Shown here: piece by piece, positions 51,971 to 60,005 of the stretch | Position numbering within the stretch: the stretch's first letter is position 1 | How the letters are laid out: each line of letters opens with the position of its first letter | Assembly: GCF_023544665.1 (NCBI RefSeq) | Contig: NZ_JAMJFL010000009.1 | Location: 1 to 64,000 of the forward strand | From: Streptomyces sp. YS415 | GTDB taxonomy: Bacteria; Actinomycetota; Actinomycetes; Streptomycetales; Streptomycetaceae | Reading direction: 5' to 3' | Length of the DNA stretch: 64,000 nt | The notes under the pieces: generated by a model | Database searches by the model: none | Told to the model about the DNA's origin: nothing | Seen by the model: the letters and a program-made list of their open reading frames with translations, nothing else | Program-made: the position numbers and the translations under genes

Positions 51971-52810
51971 TCAGACGCTACCGGAGGGCGGGGCGAGCAG
52001 GTCCGCCAGCTCGGCCTCGCGTGCGGAGACGTCCGACAGCAGCTGCTCGGCGATCTCCTCCAGCAGCGTGTCCGGGTCGTCCGGGGCGAGCCGCAGCATG
52101 GAGCCGATCGCGCTCTCCTCCAGCTCGCGGACGACGACCGTGAGCAGTTCCTTGCGCTGGGAGAGCCACTCCAGGCGGGCGTAGAGCTCCTCGGCCGGGC
52201 TCGGCAGGCGCTCCTCGGGGACCGGGCCCGCCGCCCACTCCTCGGCCAGCTCCCGCAGCAGGGCCTCGTCGCCTCGGGCATACGCGGCGTTCACCCGGGT
52301 GATGAACTCCTCCCGGCGTGCCCGCTCCGCGTCCTCCTGGGCCAGGTCGGGGTGGGCCTTGCGGGCGAGCTCGCGGTAGAGCTTGCGGGCCTCGTCGCTG
52401 GGGCGCACCCGCTGCGGGGGCCGCACCGGCTGGTCCGTGAGCATCGCGGAGGCCTCCGGGAACAGGCCCTCGCCGTCCATCCAGCCGTGGAACAGCTCCT
52501 CGACGCCCGGCATCGGCATGACCCGGGCCCGGGCCTCCTCCGCCTTGCGCACGTCCTCGGGGTCCCCGGAGCGCGCGGCCCTGGCCTCGGCGATCCGGGC
52601 TTCCAGCTCGTCGAGGCGGGCGTACATCGGGCCCAGCTTCTGGTGGTGCAGCCGCGAGAAGTTCTCGATCTCGACGCGGAAGGTCTCCACGGCGATCTCG
52701 TACTCGATCAAGGCCTGCTCGGCAGCCCGAACGGCCCGCTCCAGCCGCTCCTCGGGCCGGGGCGCGGCCTCCTCGTCGGGCTGGGGCTGCTCGGCTTCCG
52801 GGGTCGTCAC
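51971..52810 (-). CDS. Coiled-coil protein with a J-domain-like segment
   Basis: A 279-aa acidic, mostly helical cytoplasmic protein of unknown function. Residues about 15-95 are predicted coiled coil (EERLERAVRAAEQALIEYEI, LDELEARIAEARAA). Residues about 140-180 read RKLYRELARKAHPDLAQEDAERARREEF and contain the HPD triad of a J domain, so it could stimulate DnaK. The C-terminal third is again helical. The annotation as J-domain protein rests on this short segment only. Confidence 0.8.
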   Translation of the reverse strand: MTTPEAEQPQPDEEAAPRPEERLERAVRAAEQALIEYEIAVETFRVEIENFSRLHHQKLGPMYARLDELEARIAEARAARSGDPEDVRKAEEARARVMPMPGVEELFHGWMDGEGLFPEASAMLTDQPVRPPQRVRPSDEARKLYRELARKAHPDLAQEDAERARREEFITRVNAAYARGDEALLRELAEEWAAGPVPEERLPSPAEELYARLEWLSQRKELLTVVVRELEESAIGSMLRLAPDDPDTLLEEIAEQLLSDVSAREAELADLLAPPSGSV

Positions 52811-52880
52811 CCGACCAGACTAGGCCACCGGCCGGCCCCGGCGGGCGGCTCACCGACCCGGCCGCCGGGGCCGGCGAGGC

Positions 52881-54305
52881 TCATATCCCGGTCTCCGCCG
52901 CGATCCGCCCCGCTCGCACCGCCGCCACCAGCTCCGCGTGGTCCGCCTCGGTGCGGTCGGCGTAGGTGACCGCGAAGGTGGCGATCGCCTCGTCCAGTTC
53001 CTCGTTCTTGCCGCAGTAGCCGGCGATCAGGCGGGGGTCGGCGCAGTGGCTGTGGGCTCGGGCGAGCAGCGCGCCGGTCATCCGGCCGTAGTCGTCCAGC
53101 TGGTCGGGGGAGAGGGCCGCCGGGTCCACGCTGCCCTTGCGGTTGCGGAACTGGCGCACCTGGAAGGGGTGGCCGTCCACCGTCGTCCAGCCCAGGAGGA
53201 TGTCGCTGACCACCTGCATGCGCTTCTGGCCCAGGACCACCCGGCGGCCCTCGTGGTCCGCCTTCGGGGTGTCGAAGCCGGCCGTGGCCAGGTGCGGGAC
53301 GAGGGCGGAGGGGCGGGCCTCCTTCACCTGGAGGACCAGGGCCTCGCCCCGGTGGTCGAGGAGGAGGACCACGTAGGAGCGGGTGCCCACGCTGCCGGTG
53401 CCCACCACCCGGAACGCCACGTCGTGCACCGCGTACCGGGCCAGCAGCGGGAGGCGGTCCTCCGAGACCGTCCCGGCGTACTGCTCCAGGGACGCGGCCA
53501 CCGCCGCCGCCTCCTCGTCCGGGACCCGGCTCAGCACCGGCGGGGCGGCCACGAAGCGGCGGCCGCCGTCCGGCGTCGGCTCCGTCGACTTCGCCGCGAA
53601 CTTGCCGCTGGTGTTGGAGCGGGCCTTCTCGGCCACCTGCTCCAGCGTGCCGAGCAGGTCGTGGGCGTCGGTGTGGGAGACCAGCTCCTCGTCGGCGATG
53701 GCGTTCCACGCGTCCAGCACCGGGAGCTTGGCGAGCAGCCGCATCGTGCGCCGGTACGCGCCCACCGCGCCATGGGCGGCCTGGCGGCAGATGTCCTCGG
53801 ACGCGCCCGCCTCCCTGCCGGCCAGCACCAGCGAGGCCGCGAGCCGCTTCACGTCCCACTCCCAGGGGCCGAGCACCGTCTCGTCGAAGTCGTTGAGGTC
53901 GATGACCAGGCCGCCGCGCGCGTCGCCGTACAGACCGAAGTTCGCCGCGTGGGCGTCGCCGCAGATCTGGGCGACGATCCGGGTCATGGGGGTGCGGGCC
54001 AGGTCGTGGGCCATCAGGCCCGCGGAGCCGCGCAGGAAGGCGAACGGGGTCGCCGCCATCCGGCCCACCCGGATCGGCAAGAGCTCCGGGATCCGGCCGC
54101 GGTTGGACTCCTCCACCGCCGCCGTCGCGTCGGGGCGGGACAGGTCCAGTTCGAGGAGGGCGTGATCCGCGCGCGGGACGCGGTCGCGGAGCGCCTTGCC
54201 CTCCTTCTTGGCCGTGCTGTTCCCCGGCCACTCGGCGAATCCGCGGACCCGGGGCAGCCGCCGCTCGCCCGGCTCCGCCGTCTCCTGCCCATCGACGTCG
54301 ACCAC
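52881..54305 (-). CDS. DUF2252 family protein (kinase-like fold)
   Basis: A 474-aa soluble protein of the DUF2252 family. Typical blocks: RIPELLPIRVGRMAATPFAFLRGSA, AQICGDAHAANFGLYGDARG, VIDLNDFDETVLGPWEWDVKRLAASL and the later GKNEELDEAIATFAVTYADR. GDAHAANFG and the Asp of DLNDFDE resemble the catalytic loop and metal-binding Asp of phosphotransferases, so an ATP-dependent small-molecule kinase is plausible but unproved. The start is GTG at 54305. A cluster of DnaA boxes lies upstream. Confidence 0.9.
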   Translation of the reverse strand: MVDVDGQETAEPGERRLPRVRGFAEWPGNSTAKKEGKALRDRVPRADHALLELDLSRPDATAAVEESNRGRIPELLPIRVGRMAATPFAFLRGSAGLMAHDLARTPMTRIVAQICGDAHAANFGLYGDARGGLVIDLNDFDETVLGPWEWDVKRLAASLVLAGREAGASEDICRQAAHGAVGAYRRTMRLLAKLPVLDAWNAIADEELVSHTDAHDLLGTLEQVAEKARSNTSGKFAAKSTEPTPDGGRRFVAAPPVLSRVPDEEAAAVAASLEQYAGTVSEDRLPLLARYAVHDVAFRVVGTGSVGTRSYVVLLLDHRGEALVLQVKEARPSALVPHLATAGFDTPKADHEGRRVVLGQKRMQVVSDILLGWTTVDGHPFQVRQFRNRKGSVDPAALSPDQLDDYGRMTGALLARAHSHCADPRLIAGYCGKNEELDEAIATFAVTYADRTEADHAELVAAVRAGRIAAETGI

Positions 54306-54402
54306 ACCGACCGCCTCCCCCGAACCCCGGGCCGTCCCCCGGCCCGCACGAACATCAACTCGTGCCGACGGTACAGCGGGGAGGGGCGAACGCGTCAGCC
54401 CC

Positions 54403-54453
54403 TGTGGACAACCGGGGTCCGTCCCTGTGGACAGGGGCGGGGTCTGTGGACAA
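54403..54453. other. Cluster of three DnaA boxes
   Basis: TGTGGACAA at 54403-54411, TGTGGACAG at 54426-54434 and TGTGGACAA at 54445-54453 all fit, on the minus strand, the Streptomyces DnaA box (T/C)(T/C)(G/A/C)TCCACA; two equal TTGTCCACA. They sit in the 158-bp non-coding gap between the DUF2252 gene and the next small gene, all in one orientation with 19- to 23-bp steps. It is not oriC (no dnaA/dnaN), but a DnaA-titrating or regulatory site. Confidence 0.7.
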
Positions 54454-54463
54454 CGCCGTACCC

Positions 54464-54739
54464 CTACCGGGGCCCGGCCGGGTCTTCCCGCACGCTCAGC
54501 AACGCCGTGAACGCCTCGATCACCAGCCGCAGCGACGCCTCCACGGCCGCGTCCCCGTCCGGCGTGGTGGCCGGGCGGACGGTCACGGCACCCGGCTCCC
54601 TGCCCCGGCCGGTCTCCAGGTAGGCCAGGACGTCGTCGGCTCGCAGGGGCGGCCCGTCGGCGGGGCGGGGCAGGGCGTCGAGCAGACCTTGCAGGGTGTC
54701 GAGCAACTGCCGCCGGTCCGCGACGGGTTCGCGATTCAT
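54464..54739 (-). CDS. Small hypothetical protein
   Basis: A 91-aa soluble protein that I do not recognise. It is helical in appearance, with QLLDTLQGLLDALPRPADG near the start and EASLRLVIEAFTALLSVRED near the end. The ATG at 54739 gives MNREPVADRRQ; the frame is open further upstream but only within the next gene. It lies 34 bp downstream of the hydrolase gene on the same strand and may be the last gene of that operon. Confidence 0.6.
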   Translation of the reverse strand: MNREPVADRRQLLDTLQGLLDALPRPADGPPLRADDVLAYLETGRGREPGAVTVRPATTPDGDAAVEASLRLVIEAFTALLSVREDPAGPR

Positions 54740-54773
54740 ACCCTCAGGCTGGTGAGGAGTGGTCAAGGACCGT

Positions 54774-55685
54774 TCAAGGCGCCGCCAACGGCCCGGAGCG
54801 CGGCTGGTCGGCGGTGGTGGCGAGGATGAACCGGGCGACCGCCTCGGGCGCGTCGTGCATCGGGAGGTGACCGCAGCGCGGCAGCACGTGCGCCACGGTC
54901 CCCGCCGGGAGTTCGTCGAGGAACCGGGCCTGCCCGGCCCGCAGGACGGCGTCCCGGGAGCCGAACGCCACGCGTACGGGGACGCCGATCCCCCGGCCGC
55001 CGGTGAACCGGGTCGTGCTGACGGCCCGCCAGGTGGCCTCGAACCCCGGGGCTCGCGCCATGTCCCGGGCGGCGGCGCGGGCGTGGGCGTAGGGCACGCG
55101 CGCGGGACGGCCGTAGATGCCCGCGAGCAGGGCGGTGCGCGACGCCGCCGTCCGCAGGAGGGGGGCCGCGGGGCCGGCCAGCCAGGGGGCGGCACGCCGG
55201 CAGGAGCGCAGGAGGAGACGGGTGGTGAACGGGGTGGTGCCGCGCCACAGGCCCGCCGGGGAGATCAGGCTCAGGGTGCGGACCCGGCCGGACAGGGCCA
55301 GTTCCAGGCCCACCCAGCCGCCGAGGGAGTTCCCCGCCACATGGGCCGTCTCGATCCCCCGCGCGTCCATGAACCGGCCCACGGCCCCGGCGAGCTCCCG
55401 CGCGGTGGGCCGCACGTCCGCCGCCAGCGCGGGGCTGTCACCGAAGCCGGGCAGGTCCACGGCCAACACCTCGTGCCGCGCGGTGAGCAGCCCCACCACC
55501 GGCTCCCAGCACCGCCGGCCACTGCCGATGCCGTGCAGCAGCAGAAGGGGGGAACCGGTGCCGTGACGGCTGTGAGCGAGGGTGGGAAACGAGACGGCGG
55601 CGACCCCCCGCCCCGCCCCCCGGGCCGCGGCCGCCGCGCCCCATCGGGCCCGGCTCCGTCCGGCCGACCCCCCGGCGCCGGTCAT
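54774..55685 (-). CDS. Alpha/beta hydrolase at the end of the biosynthetic operon
   Basis: A 303-aa alpha/beta-hydrolase with oxyanion-hole motif LLLLHGIGSGRRCW, nucleophile Ser in VAGNSLGGWVGLEL, and the catalytic His in LPRCGHLPMHDAPEAV. It belongs to the esterase/enol-lactonase-like group. Its ATG overlaps the stop of the lyase gene (ATGA), so it is the last tightly coupled gene of the leftward cluster. A role in releasing or hydrolysing a cluster intermediate is inferred. About 30 Gly/Ala/Arg-rich residues precede the domain, and a later GTG start is possible. Confidence 0.88.
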   Translation of the reverse strand: MTGAGGSAGRSRARWGAAAAARGAGRGVAAVSFPTLAHSRHGTGSPLLLLHGIGSGRRCWEPVVGLLTARHEVLAVDLPGFGDSPALAADVRPTARELAGAVGRFMDARGIETAHVAGNSLGGWVGLELALSGRVRTLSLISPAGLWRGTTPFTTRLLLRSCRRAAPWLAGPAAPLLRTAASRTALLAGIYGRPARVPYAHARAAARDMARAPGFEATWRAVSTTRFTGGRGIGVPVRVAFGSRDAVLRAGQARFLDELPAGTVAHVLPRCGHLPMHDAPEAVARFILATTADQPRSGPLAAP

Positions 55686-57112
55686 GCCGCCGTCCGGGCA
55701 GGAACCCTGGCCGGGGGTTCGGCGGTGTTCGTCGCGTGGTCCACCAGGTACGGGGCCGCTCCGAGGTACTGCGTCGGGTCCAGGAGTGCGGTCAGTTCGG
55801 CCGGAGTCAGGTGGCGGACCACCTCGGGGGCCGCCGCGAGGGCGTCCGCCAGGTCCGTTCCGCGGTCCGCCGCCTCGTGCGAGGCCCGGGTCAGCAGGGC
55901 CCGTGCCGCTGTCTTCCCGAGCAGCGGGGTGAGGACCGCGGCGATCCGTTCGGAGACGATCTGTCCCCCCGTCAGGTCGAGGTTCCGGCGCATGCGCTCC
56001 GCGTCGACCGTGAGGCCCTCCAGCAGCTCCGCCGCCGTGTGCGCCGCGCCGCCCGCCAGCCGCAGGCACTCCCGCAGGGGCGCCCACTCCGCGTGCCAGG
56101 CGCCGCCCGAGCGTTCGTCCTCCGCGAGCATCGTGCCGTACAGCACCGCGGCCAGCTGCGGCACCTGGAGCGCTGCCGAGCGGATCAGCGTGGCCAGCAC
56201 CGGGTTCCGCTTGTGCGGCATCGCCGAGGAGGCGCCCCGCCCGGCCACCGCCGGTTCGGTGACCTCGCCGACCTCGGTACGGGCCATCGACTGGACGTCG
56301 ACGGCGATCTTGCCCAGCGCGGACGTGAGGTAGGCACACACCGCGCCCGTGTCGGCTATGGGTGTCCGCAACACATGCCAGGGCAGCGCGGCCGGGGCCA
56401 GACCGGTTTCCCGCGCGTACTCCTCGACCAGGCGGCCGGCGTAGTCCTCGCCGACCGGACCGGCGTGCTCCAGGTAGCCGGCCAGGGTTCCGGCGGCGCC
56501 GCCCAGCTCGACGGGGAGGGAGGCGGCCAGCTCGTCCAGGCGGCGGCGGGCGTCGGTCACCAGCTGGAGCCAGCCCGCCGCCTTCAGACCGAAGGTCGTC
56601 GGCACGGCGTGCAGGGTGAGGGTGCGGCCCGCCATCGGGGTCGCCCGGTGGGTGCGGGCCAGGCGCTCCAGGGCCGCGGCACAGCGGTCCAGGTCGGCGC
56701 GGACCAGGGCGGCGGCCCGCCGCACGACCAGCATCGTGGCCGTGTCGAGGATGTCCTGGCTGGTGGAGCCCCGGTGCACGTACTCGGCGGCGGCCGGGTC
56801 CTGCGCGGCGACCACGGCGGTCAGCGCCTTCACGAACCCGACGACGGGGTTGGCCGTCTCCCGGGCCGCGCGGGCCAGCGCCACGAGGTCCAGGCGCTCG
56901 GGGTCGGCCGCGTCCACGATCGCCCGGGCCGCCGCCTGCGGCACCGTGCCGAGGCGGGCCTGCGCCCGCACCAGCGCCGTCTCCGCCTCGACCATGGCCG
57001 ACAGCCAGGCCGCGTCGGACACCGCCGCCTCCACGGGCGTACCCGCCCGCACCGGGGACAGCAGTCCGGAGTCCACGCAGGAGAGCGGCTCCTGGGAGAG
57101 AGGGAAGGTCAT
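55682..57112 (-). CDS. Fumarase/aspartase-superfamily lyase, CreD-like (nitrosuccinate lyase candidate)
   Basis: A 476-aa lyase of the class with adenylosuccinate lyase and 3-carboxymuconate cycloisomerase. The superfamily signature SSAMPHKRNP (about residue 295) with the catalytic Ser, YVHRGSTSQDILDTA and HAEWAPLRECL are present. Sequence alone would give a PcaB-like label, but no protocatechuate genes are near. It stands directly downstream of a CreE-like flavoprotein; CreD/CreE together turn aspartate into nitrosuccinate and release nitrous acid plus fumarate. I infer that role. The gene is separated from the flavoprotein by 146 bp with a tandem repeat and overlaps the hydrolase gene by 4 bp. 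Confidence 0.85.
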   Translation of the reverse strand: MTFPLSQEPLSCVDSGLLSPVRAGTPVEAAVSDAAWLSAMVEAETALVRAQARLGTVPQAAARAIVDAADPERLDLVALARAARETANPVVGFVKALTAVVAAQDPAAAEYVHRGSTSQDILDTATMLVVRRAAALVRADLDRCAAALERLARTHRATPMAGRTLTLHAVPTTFGLKAAGWLQLVTDARRRLDELAASLPVELGGAAGTLAGYLEHAGPVGEDYAGRLVEEYARETGLAPAALPWHVLRTPIADTGAVCAYLTSALGKIAVDVQSMARTEVGEVTEPAVAGRGASSAMPHKRNPVLATLIRSAALQVPQLAAVLYGTMLAEDERSGGAWHAEWAPLRECLRLAGGAAHTAAELLEGLTVDAERMRRNLDLTGGQIVSERIAAVLTPLLGKTAARALLTRASHEAADRGTDLADALAAAPEVVRHLTPAELTALLDPTQYLGAAPYLVDHATNTAEPPARVPARTAA

Positions 57113-57133
57113 GGGATGGTCCTCTTCCGGTTC

Positions 57134-57206
57134 TTCCGGTGATGGTCGGGTCCGGTGATGGTCGGGTGTTCCGGTGATGGTCAGGGGTTCCGGTGATGGT
57201 CGGGTG
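57134..57206. repeat. Four-copy tandem repeat upstream of the CreD-like lyase gene
   Basis: The unit TTCCGGTGATGGTCGGGTG (17-19 bp) occurs four times in a row: 57134-57150, 57151-57168, 57169-57187 (with TCAGGGG) and 57188-57206. It fills half of the only sizeable gap between the lyase and the flavoprotein gene, 22 bp upstream of the lyase start. Confidence 0.9.
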
Positions 57207-57258
57207 TTCCCGCCGCGACCGCGGTCCGCGCCGCCGGGCGCGGACCGCGGGCCGGGGG

Positions 57259-59211
57259 TCACGCCGCCGTCCGCTCCAGACGGTCCCGCCGCTCCAGCAC
57301 CGCCGTGAGCGCCGCCTGCGCGATGGCGTCGGAGTCGGTGAGGGTCACCGAGTTGACGCCGGGGCGGATGCCCGCGGCCGTCACCCAGTGCACCGACTCC
57401 GTGGGCACGCCGAAGGCGAACCGGCGGGGGTGCGGGCGCCGGGCGGCGTCCAGGAGCTGGAAGGGGCGGGGGGTGACCGCGAGCCCCTCCGTGTGGATCC
57501 AGGTGCCGCTGCGGGTGGCGATCCGGTGCCTGGCGCACTGGCCGGTGTCCAGCAGATGCCGCAGCAGCGGATCCTCGGTGCGGCTGAGCGTGATGTCGGG
57601 CAGCCGCGCCTCGATCAGCACCTCGGCGCTGATCCGGGAGCCCGGCACCAGCGGCGAGTGGGCGTGGAACCCGTGCCGGTCGACATCGACGCGCAGACCG
57701 GGGCCGACGATGTGCAGCACCCCCGCCTCGATCAGCGCCGCCGCCTCCTCGATCCGGGACGCGGGCGGCCCGATGGAGAGGAAGGCGTTCAGCGGGGTGT
57801 ACCAGCGGTCCAGGTGCTCACGGTGCGAGTCGCCGTGCAGGCCGCCGTGGTCGACGACGAGCCGGATCTCGTTGCGCAGGTCGCGCAGCACGTCCAGGGC
57901 GGCCTTCAGCGGACCGCTGACATTGCCGCTGCGCGCCTGGGCCACATCCTCGCGCAGATGGTCCAGCAGCCAGGCGGTGAAGTCCTCCGGGCCGCCGAAC
58001 TGCTGGTCCCGGTACGGCTGGGAGAGCCGGTCCCAGTCCCACCGGTCCTTCTCGCCGATCTCGTACGCGTCGAGCACCGTCTCCTCCGCGGACGTGCCCG
58101 GCAGCGCGCTGAGGTAGGCCCGCTGGAAGGCCTCGGCGCGGTCCCCACGACCGCGCGCGGCCAGCAGCGTCCGGTAGTAGACCGTCTCGACCTCCTTGGC
58201 GACCAGCGGCCACACGTCCCGCAGGAAGTCGGCGCCGCCGGAGCCGGTCGCCGCCCGCATCCGGGCGATCCGGGCCGGAGTGAGCAGCAGCGGCTCGTGC
58301 CGGCCGTGCGGGCCCTTCTCGTTCTCACCGCGCGCCTGGTAGGGCACCCCGCGCCGGGAACCGGCGTACAGCCGGGGTTCGCGGCCGGAGGGCAAGTAGA
58401 CGAGGCGGCCGGAGGCGCGGGTGAAGCTGCCGCCGCGGCCGGTGGTGAGCAGGGCCATGTAGTCGAAGAAGTTCAGCCCGAGGCCGCGCAGCAGCACCGG
58501 CTGCCCGGGGCGGATGCGGTCCAGGTCGGTGTCGGCCGGGTTGGCCGGGGCGAGGTGGGTGAGGCCGTGCTCACGGGCGAGGCCGGCGAACTGCTCCTCC
58601 ACGGCCGTCGGCCGGGCCGGCAGATGGCCCTGGGCCAGGACGACGGCGTCCAGGTGCTCCAGAGCCGCGCCGTTCTCCAGGGTGACCCGCTGGCGCGGCG
58701 GGTGCCCGGCCGCCGGGGCCGCGGCCTCGTCGTCCAGGGCCACCGCGCGGGACCGGTGCCAGGTGACGGTCACCCAGGGCGGGGCGGCCTCGACCGTGCG
58801 CTCGAAGGCCCAGCGCAGGTAGTGGCCGTAGAACGCCCGGGTCGGGTAGGTGTCGGGGCCCAGCGCCCGGGCCTCGGCGAGCACCGGGGCGGGGTGGTGG
58901 CCGGGGATGTCGCCGGCGGCCAGCGACTGGGCCCAGGCGTGCAGGCTGGGGCCCGGTTCCAGCGGTCCGGTCAGCTCGACGCTGGCGTCGGTGAACACCG
59001 AGATCTGTCCGGCCACCGTGTTCATCAGCAGGTGCGCGGACTGGCTGGTGCGCCAGACCTGGCCGGCGCCCGGCGCGTGCGGGTCGACGACATGGATGCC
59101 GAGGGCGGTGCCGGGGGCGGCGGTACGGGCGGCGGCGCAGAGCCGCTCGATCACGGAGAGACCCCGCGGTCCCGCGCCGATCACGCACACGGTGTGCTGT
59201 CTGGTGGTCAT
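57259..59211 (-). CDS. FAD/NAD(P)-binding flavoprotein, CreE-like (aspartate N-oxygenase candidate)
   Basis: A 650-aa flavoprotein of the NAD_binding_9 type. The FAD-binding GxGxxG is TVCVIGAGPRGLSVIERL at residues about 6-23, followed by AGQVWRTSQSAHLLMNTVAGQ; a second conserved block is LLRGLGLNFFDYMALLTTGRGG. Members next to a CreD-like lyase oxidise aspartate to nitrosuccinate in the nitrous-acid pathway; isolated members of the family have unknown roles. The ATG at 59211 overlaps the phosphopantetheinyl transferase stop (ATGA), so it is co-translated with biosynthetic genes. Confidence 0.85.
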   Translation of the reverse strand: MTTRQHTVCVIGAGPRGLSVIERLCAAARTAAPGTALGIHVVDPHAPGAGQVWRTSQSAHLLMNTVAGQISVFTDASVELTGPLEPGPSLHAWAQSLAAGDIPGHHPAPVLAEARALGPDTYPTRAFYGHYLRWAFERTVEAAPPWVTVTWHRSRAVALDDEAAAPAAGHPPRQRVTLENGAALEHLDAVVLAQGHLPARPTAVEEQFAGLAREHGLTHLAPANPADTDLDRIRPGQPVLLRGLGLNFFDYMALLTTGRGGSFTRASGRLVYLPSGREPRLYAGSRRGVPYQARGENEKGPHGRHEPLLLTPARIARMRAATGSGGADFLRDVWPLVAKEVETVYYRTLLAARGRGDRAEAFQRAYLSALPGTSAEETVLDAYEIGEKDRWDWDRLSQPYRDQQFGGPEDFTAWLLDHLREDVAQARSGNVSGPLKAALDVLRDLRNEIRLVVDHGGLHGDSHREHLDRWYTPLNAFLSIGPPASRIEEAAALIEAGVLHIVGPGLRVDVDRHGFHAHSPLVPGSRISAEVLIEARLPDITLSRTEDPLLRHLLDTGQCARHRIATRSGTWIHTEGLAVTPRPFQLLDAARRPHPRRFAFGVPTESVHWVTAAGIRPGVNSVTLTDSDAIAQAALTAVLERRDRLERTAA

Positions 59212-60005
59212 GTCTGCTGTCCGTCCTGCTGAATACGGCACTCGGTACGGGAAGTGGCGGACTCCGTGGCGGAGTTGAGGGACCCCTTCGGCCACGGCAG
59301 GGCGACCGCCGCGATCATGCGGCTGCCGACGACGGCGCAGCGGCCCGTGGTGCCGGGCACGGGACCGCGTACGACGGTCAGCCGGACCGGCACGCCCGGG
59401 TCCTGGCCGGCCGGCGGCTCCTCCCACTCCAGGTCCACGGACTGGAAGGAGACGCCGTCCTGGGTGTCGGGCGGCAGCGCCTTGTAGAGGGCCTCCTTGA
59501 CGCAGAACAGCCGCAGCACGGCACGGGCCGGGTCCGGGCTCCCGCGCAGCCGGTCGCGCTCGCGGGGGGTGCACACGTAGTGCACGGCGGAGAGCAACTC
59601 CTCGCCGGTCTCCAGGGGTTCGATGTCGATGCCGAGCCCGACACCGCGGTCGGGCCCGGTCACGCACAGGGCGACCCGGTTGGTGTGGCTGAGCGAGCCG
59701 GCCACGCCGTACGGCCAGCTCGGCGCCCCCCGGCCGTCGGCGCTCAGCCAGCGGGGCATGCCGGTCAGCGCGGCGGTGGCACGGGCCGCGGCCAGCCTGC
59801 CCGCGGTGAAGGTCTCGCGGCGCAGCGGCGCGGTGTAGCCGCACAGCAGTTCCCGGACCGGCGCGGGCAGCCGGGCGAAGTCCAGTTCGCCGGTGTGCGC
59901 CTGCGCGGCGATCACGGGCGGCTCGAACAGGGCCGCCACGGCGGCCAGGTCGACGGGCTCGGGGTCACCGCTCACCGGCGCCGGGGCCGGGAGCAGGGCG
60001 CTCAC
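59208..60005 (-). CDS. 4'-phosphopantetheinyl transferase (EntD/Sfp type)
   Basis: A 265-aa enzyme that loads the phosphopantetheine arm onto acyl or peptidyl carrier proteins. The magnesium-binding motif GLGIDIEPLE and the second motif FCVKEALYKALPP are intact, and RWLSADGRGAPSWPYGVAGSLSHT is the CoA-binding region. EntD-like enzymes serve NRPS, PKS or siderophore systems. The GTG at 60005 overlaps the anthranilate synthase stop (GTGA). Its place in the operon implies a carrier protein elsewhere in the cluster, probably beyond the right edge. Confidence 0.93.
   Translation of the reverse strand: MSALLPAPAPVSGDPEPVDLAAVAALFEPPVIAAQAHTGELDFARLPAPVRELLCGYTAPLRRETFTAGRLAAARATAALTGMPRWLSADGRGAPSWPYGVAGSLSHTNRVALCVTGPDRGVGLGIDIEPLETGEELLSAVHYVCTPRERDRLRGSPDPARAVLRLFCVKEALYKALPPDTQDGVSFQSVDLEWEEPPAGQDPGVPVRLTVVRGPVPGTTGRCAVVGSRMIAAVALPWPKGSLNSATESATSRTECRIQQDGQQT

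Noticed and set aside
54403..54453. Chromosomal replication origin
   Set aside because: Only three DnaA boxes in about 50 bp and no dnaA, dnaN or AT-rich unwinding region in the window.
54774..57112. A pcaB-pcaD pair of the beta-ketoadipate pathway
   Set aside because: No other pca genes are near, and both genes are coupled to a CreE-like flavoprotein, PPTase and anthranilate synthase, so a catabolic role is less likely.
55736..57142. Plus-strand open frame through the lyase gene
   Set aside because: The minus strand encodes an intact superfamily lyase; the plus frame has no motif and is Arg/Gly/Val repetitive.
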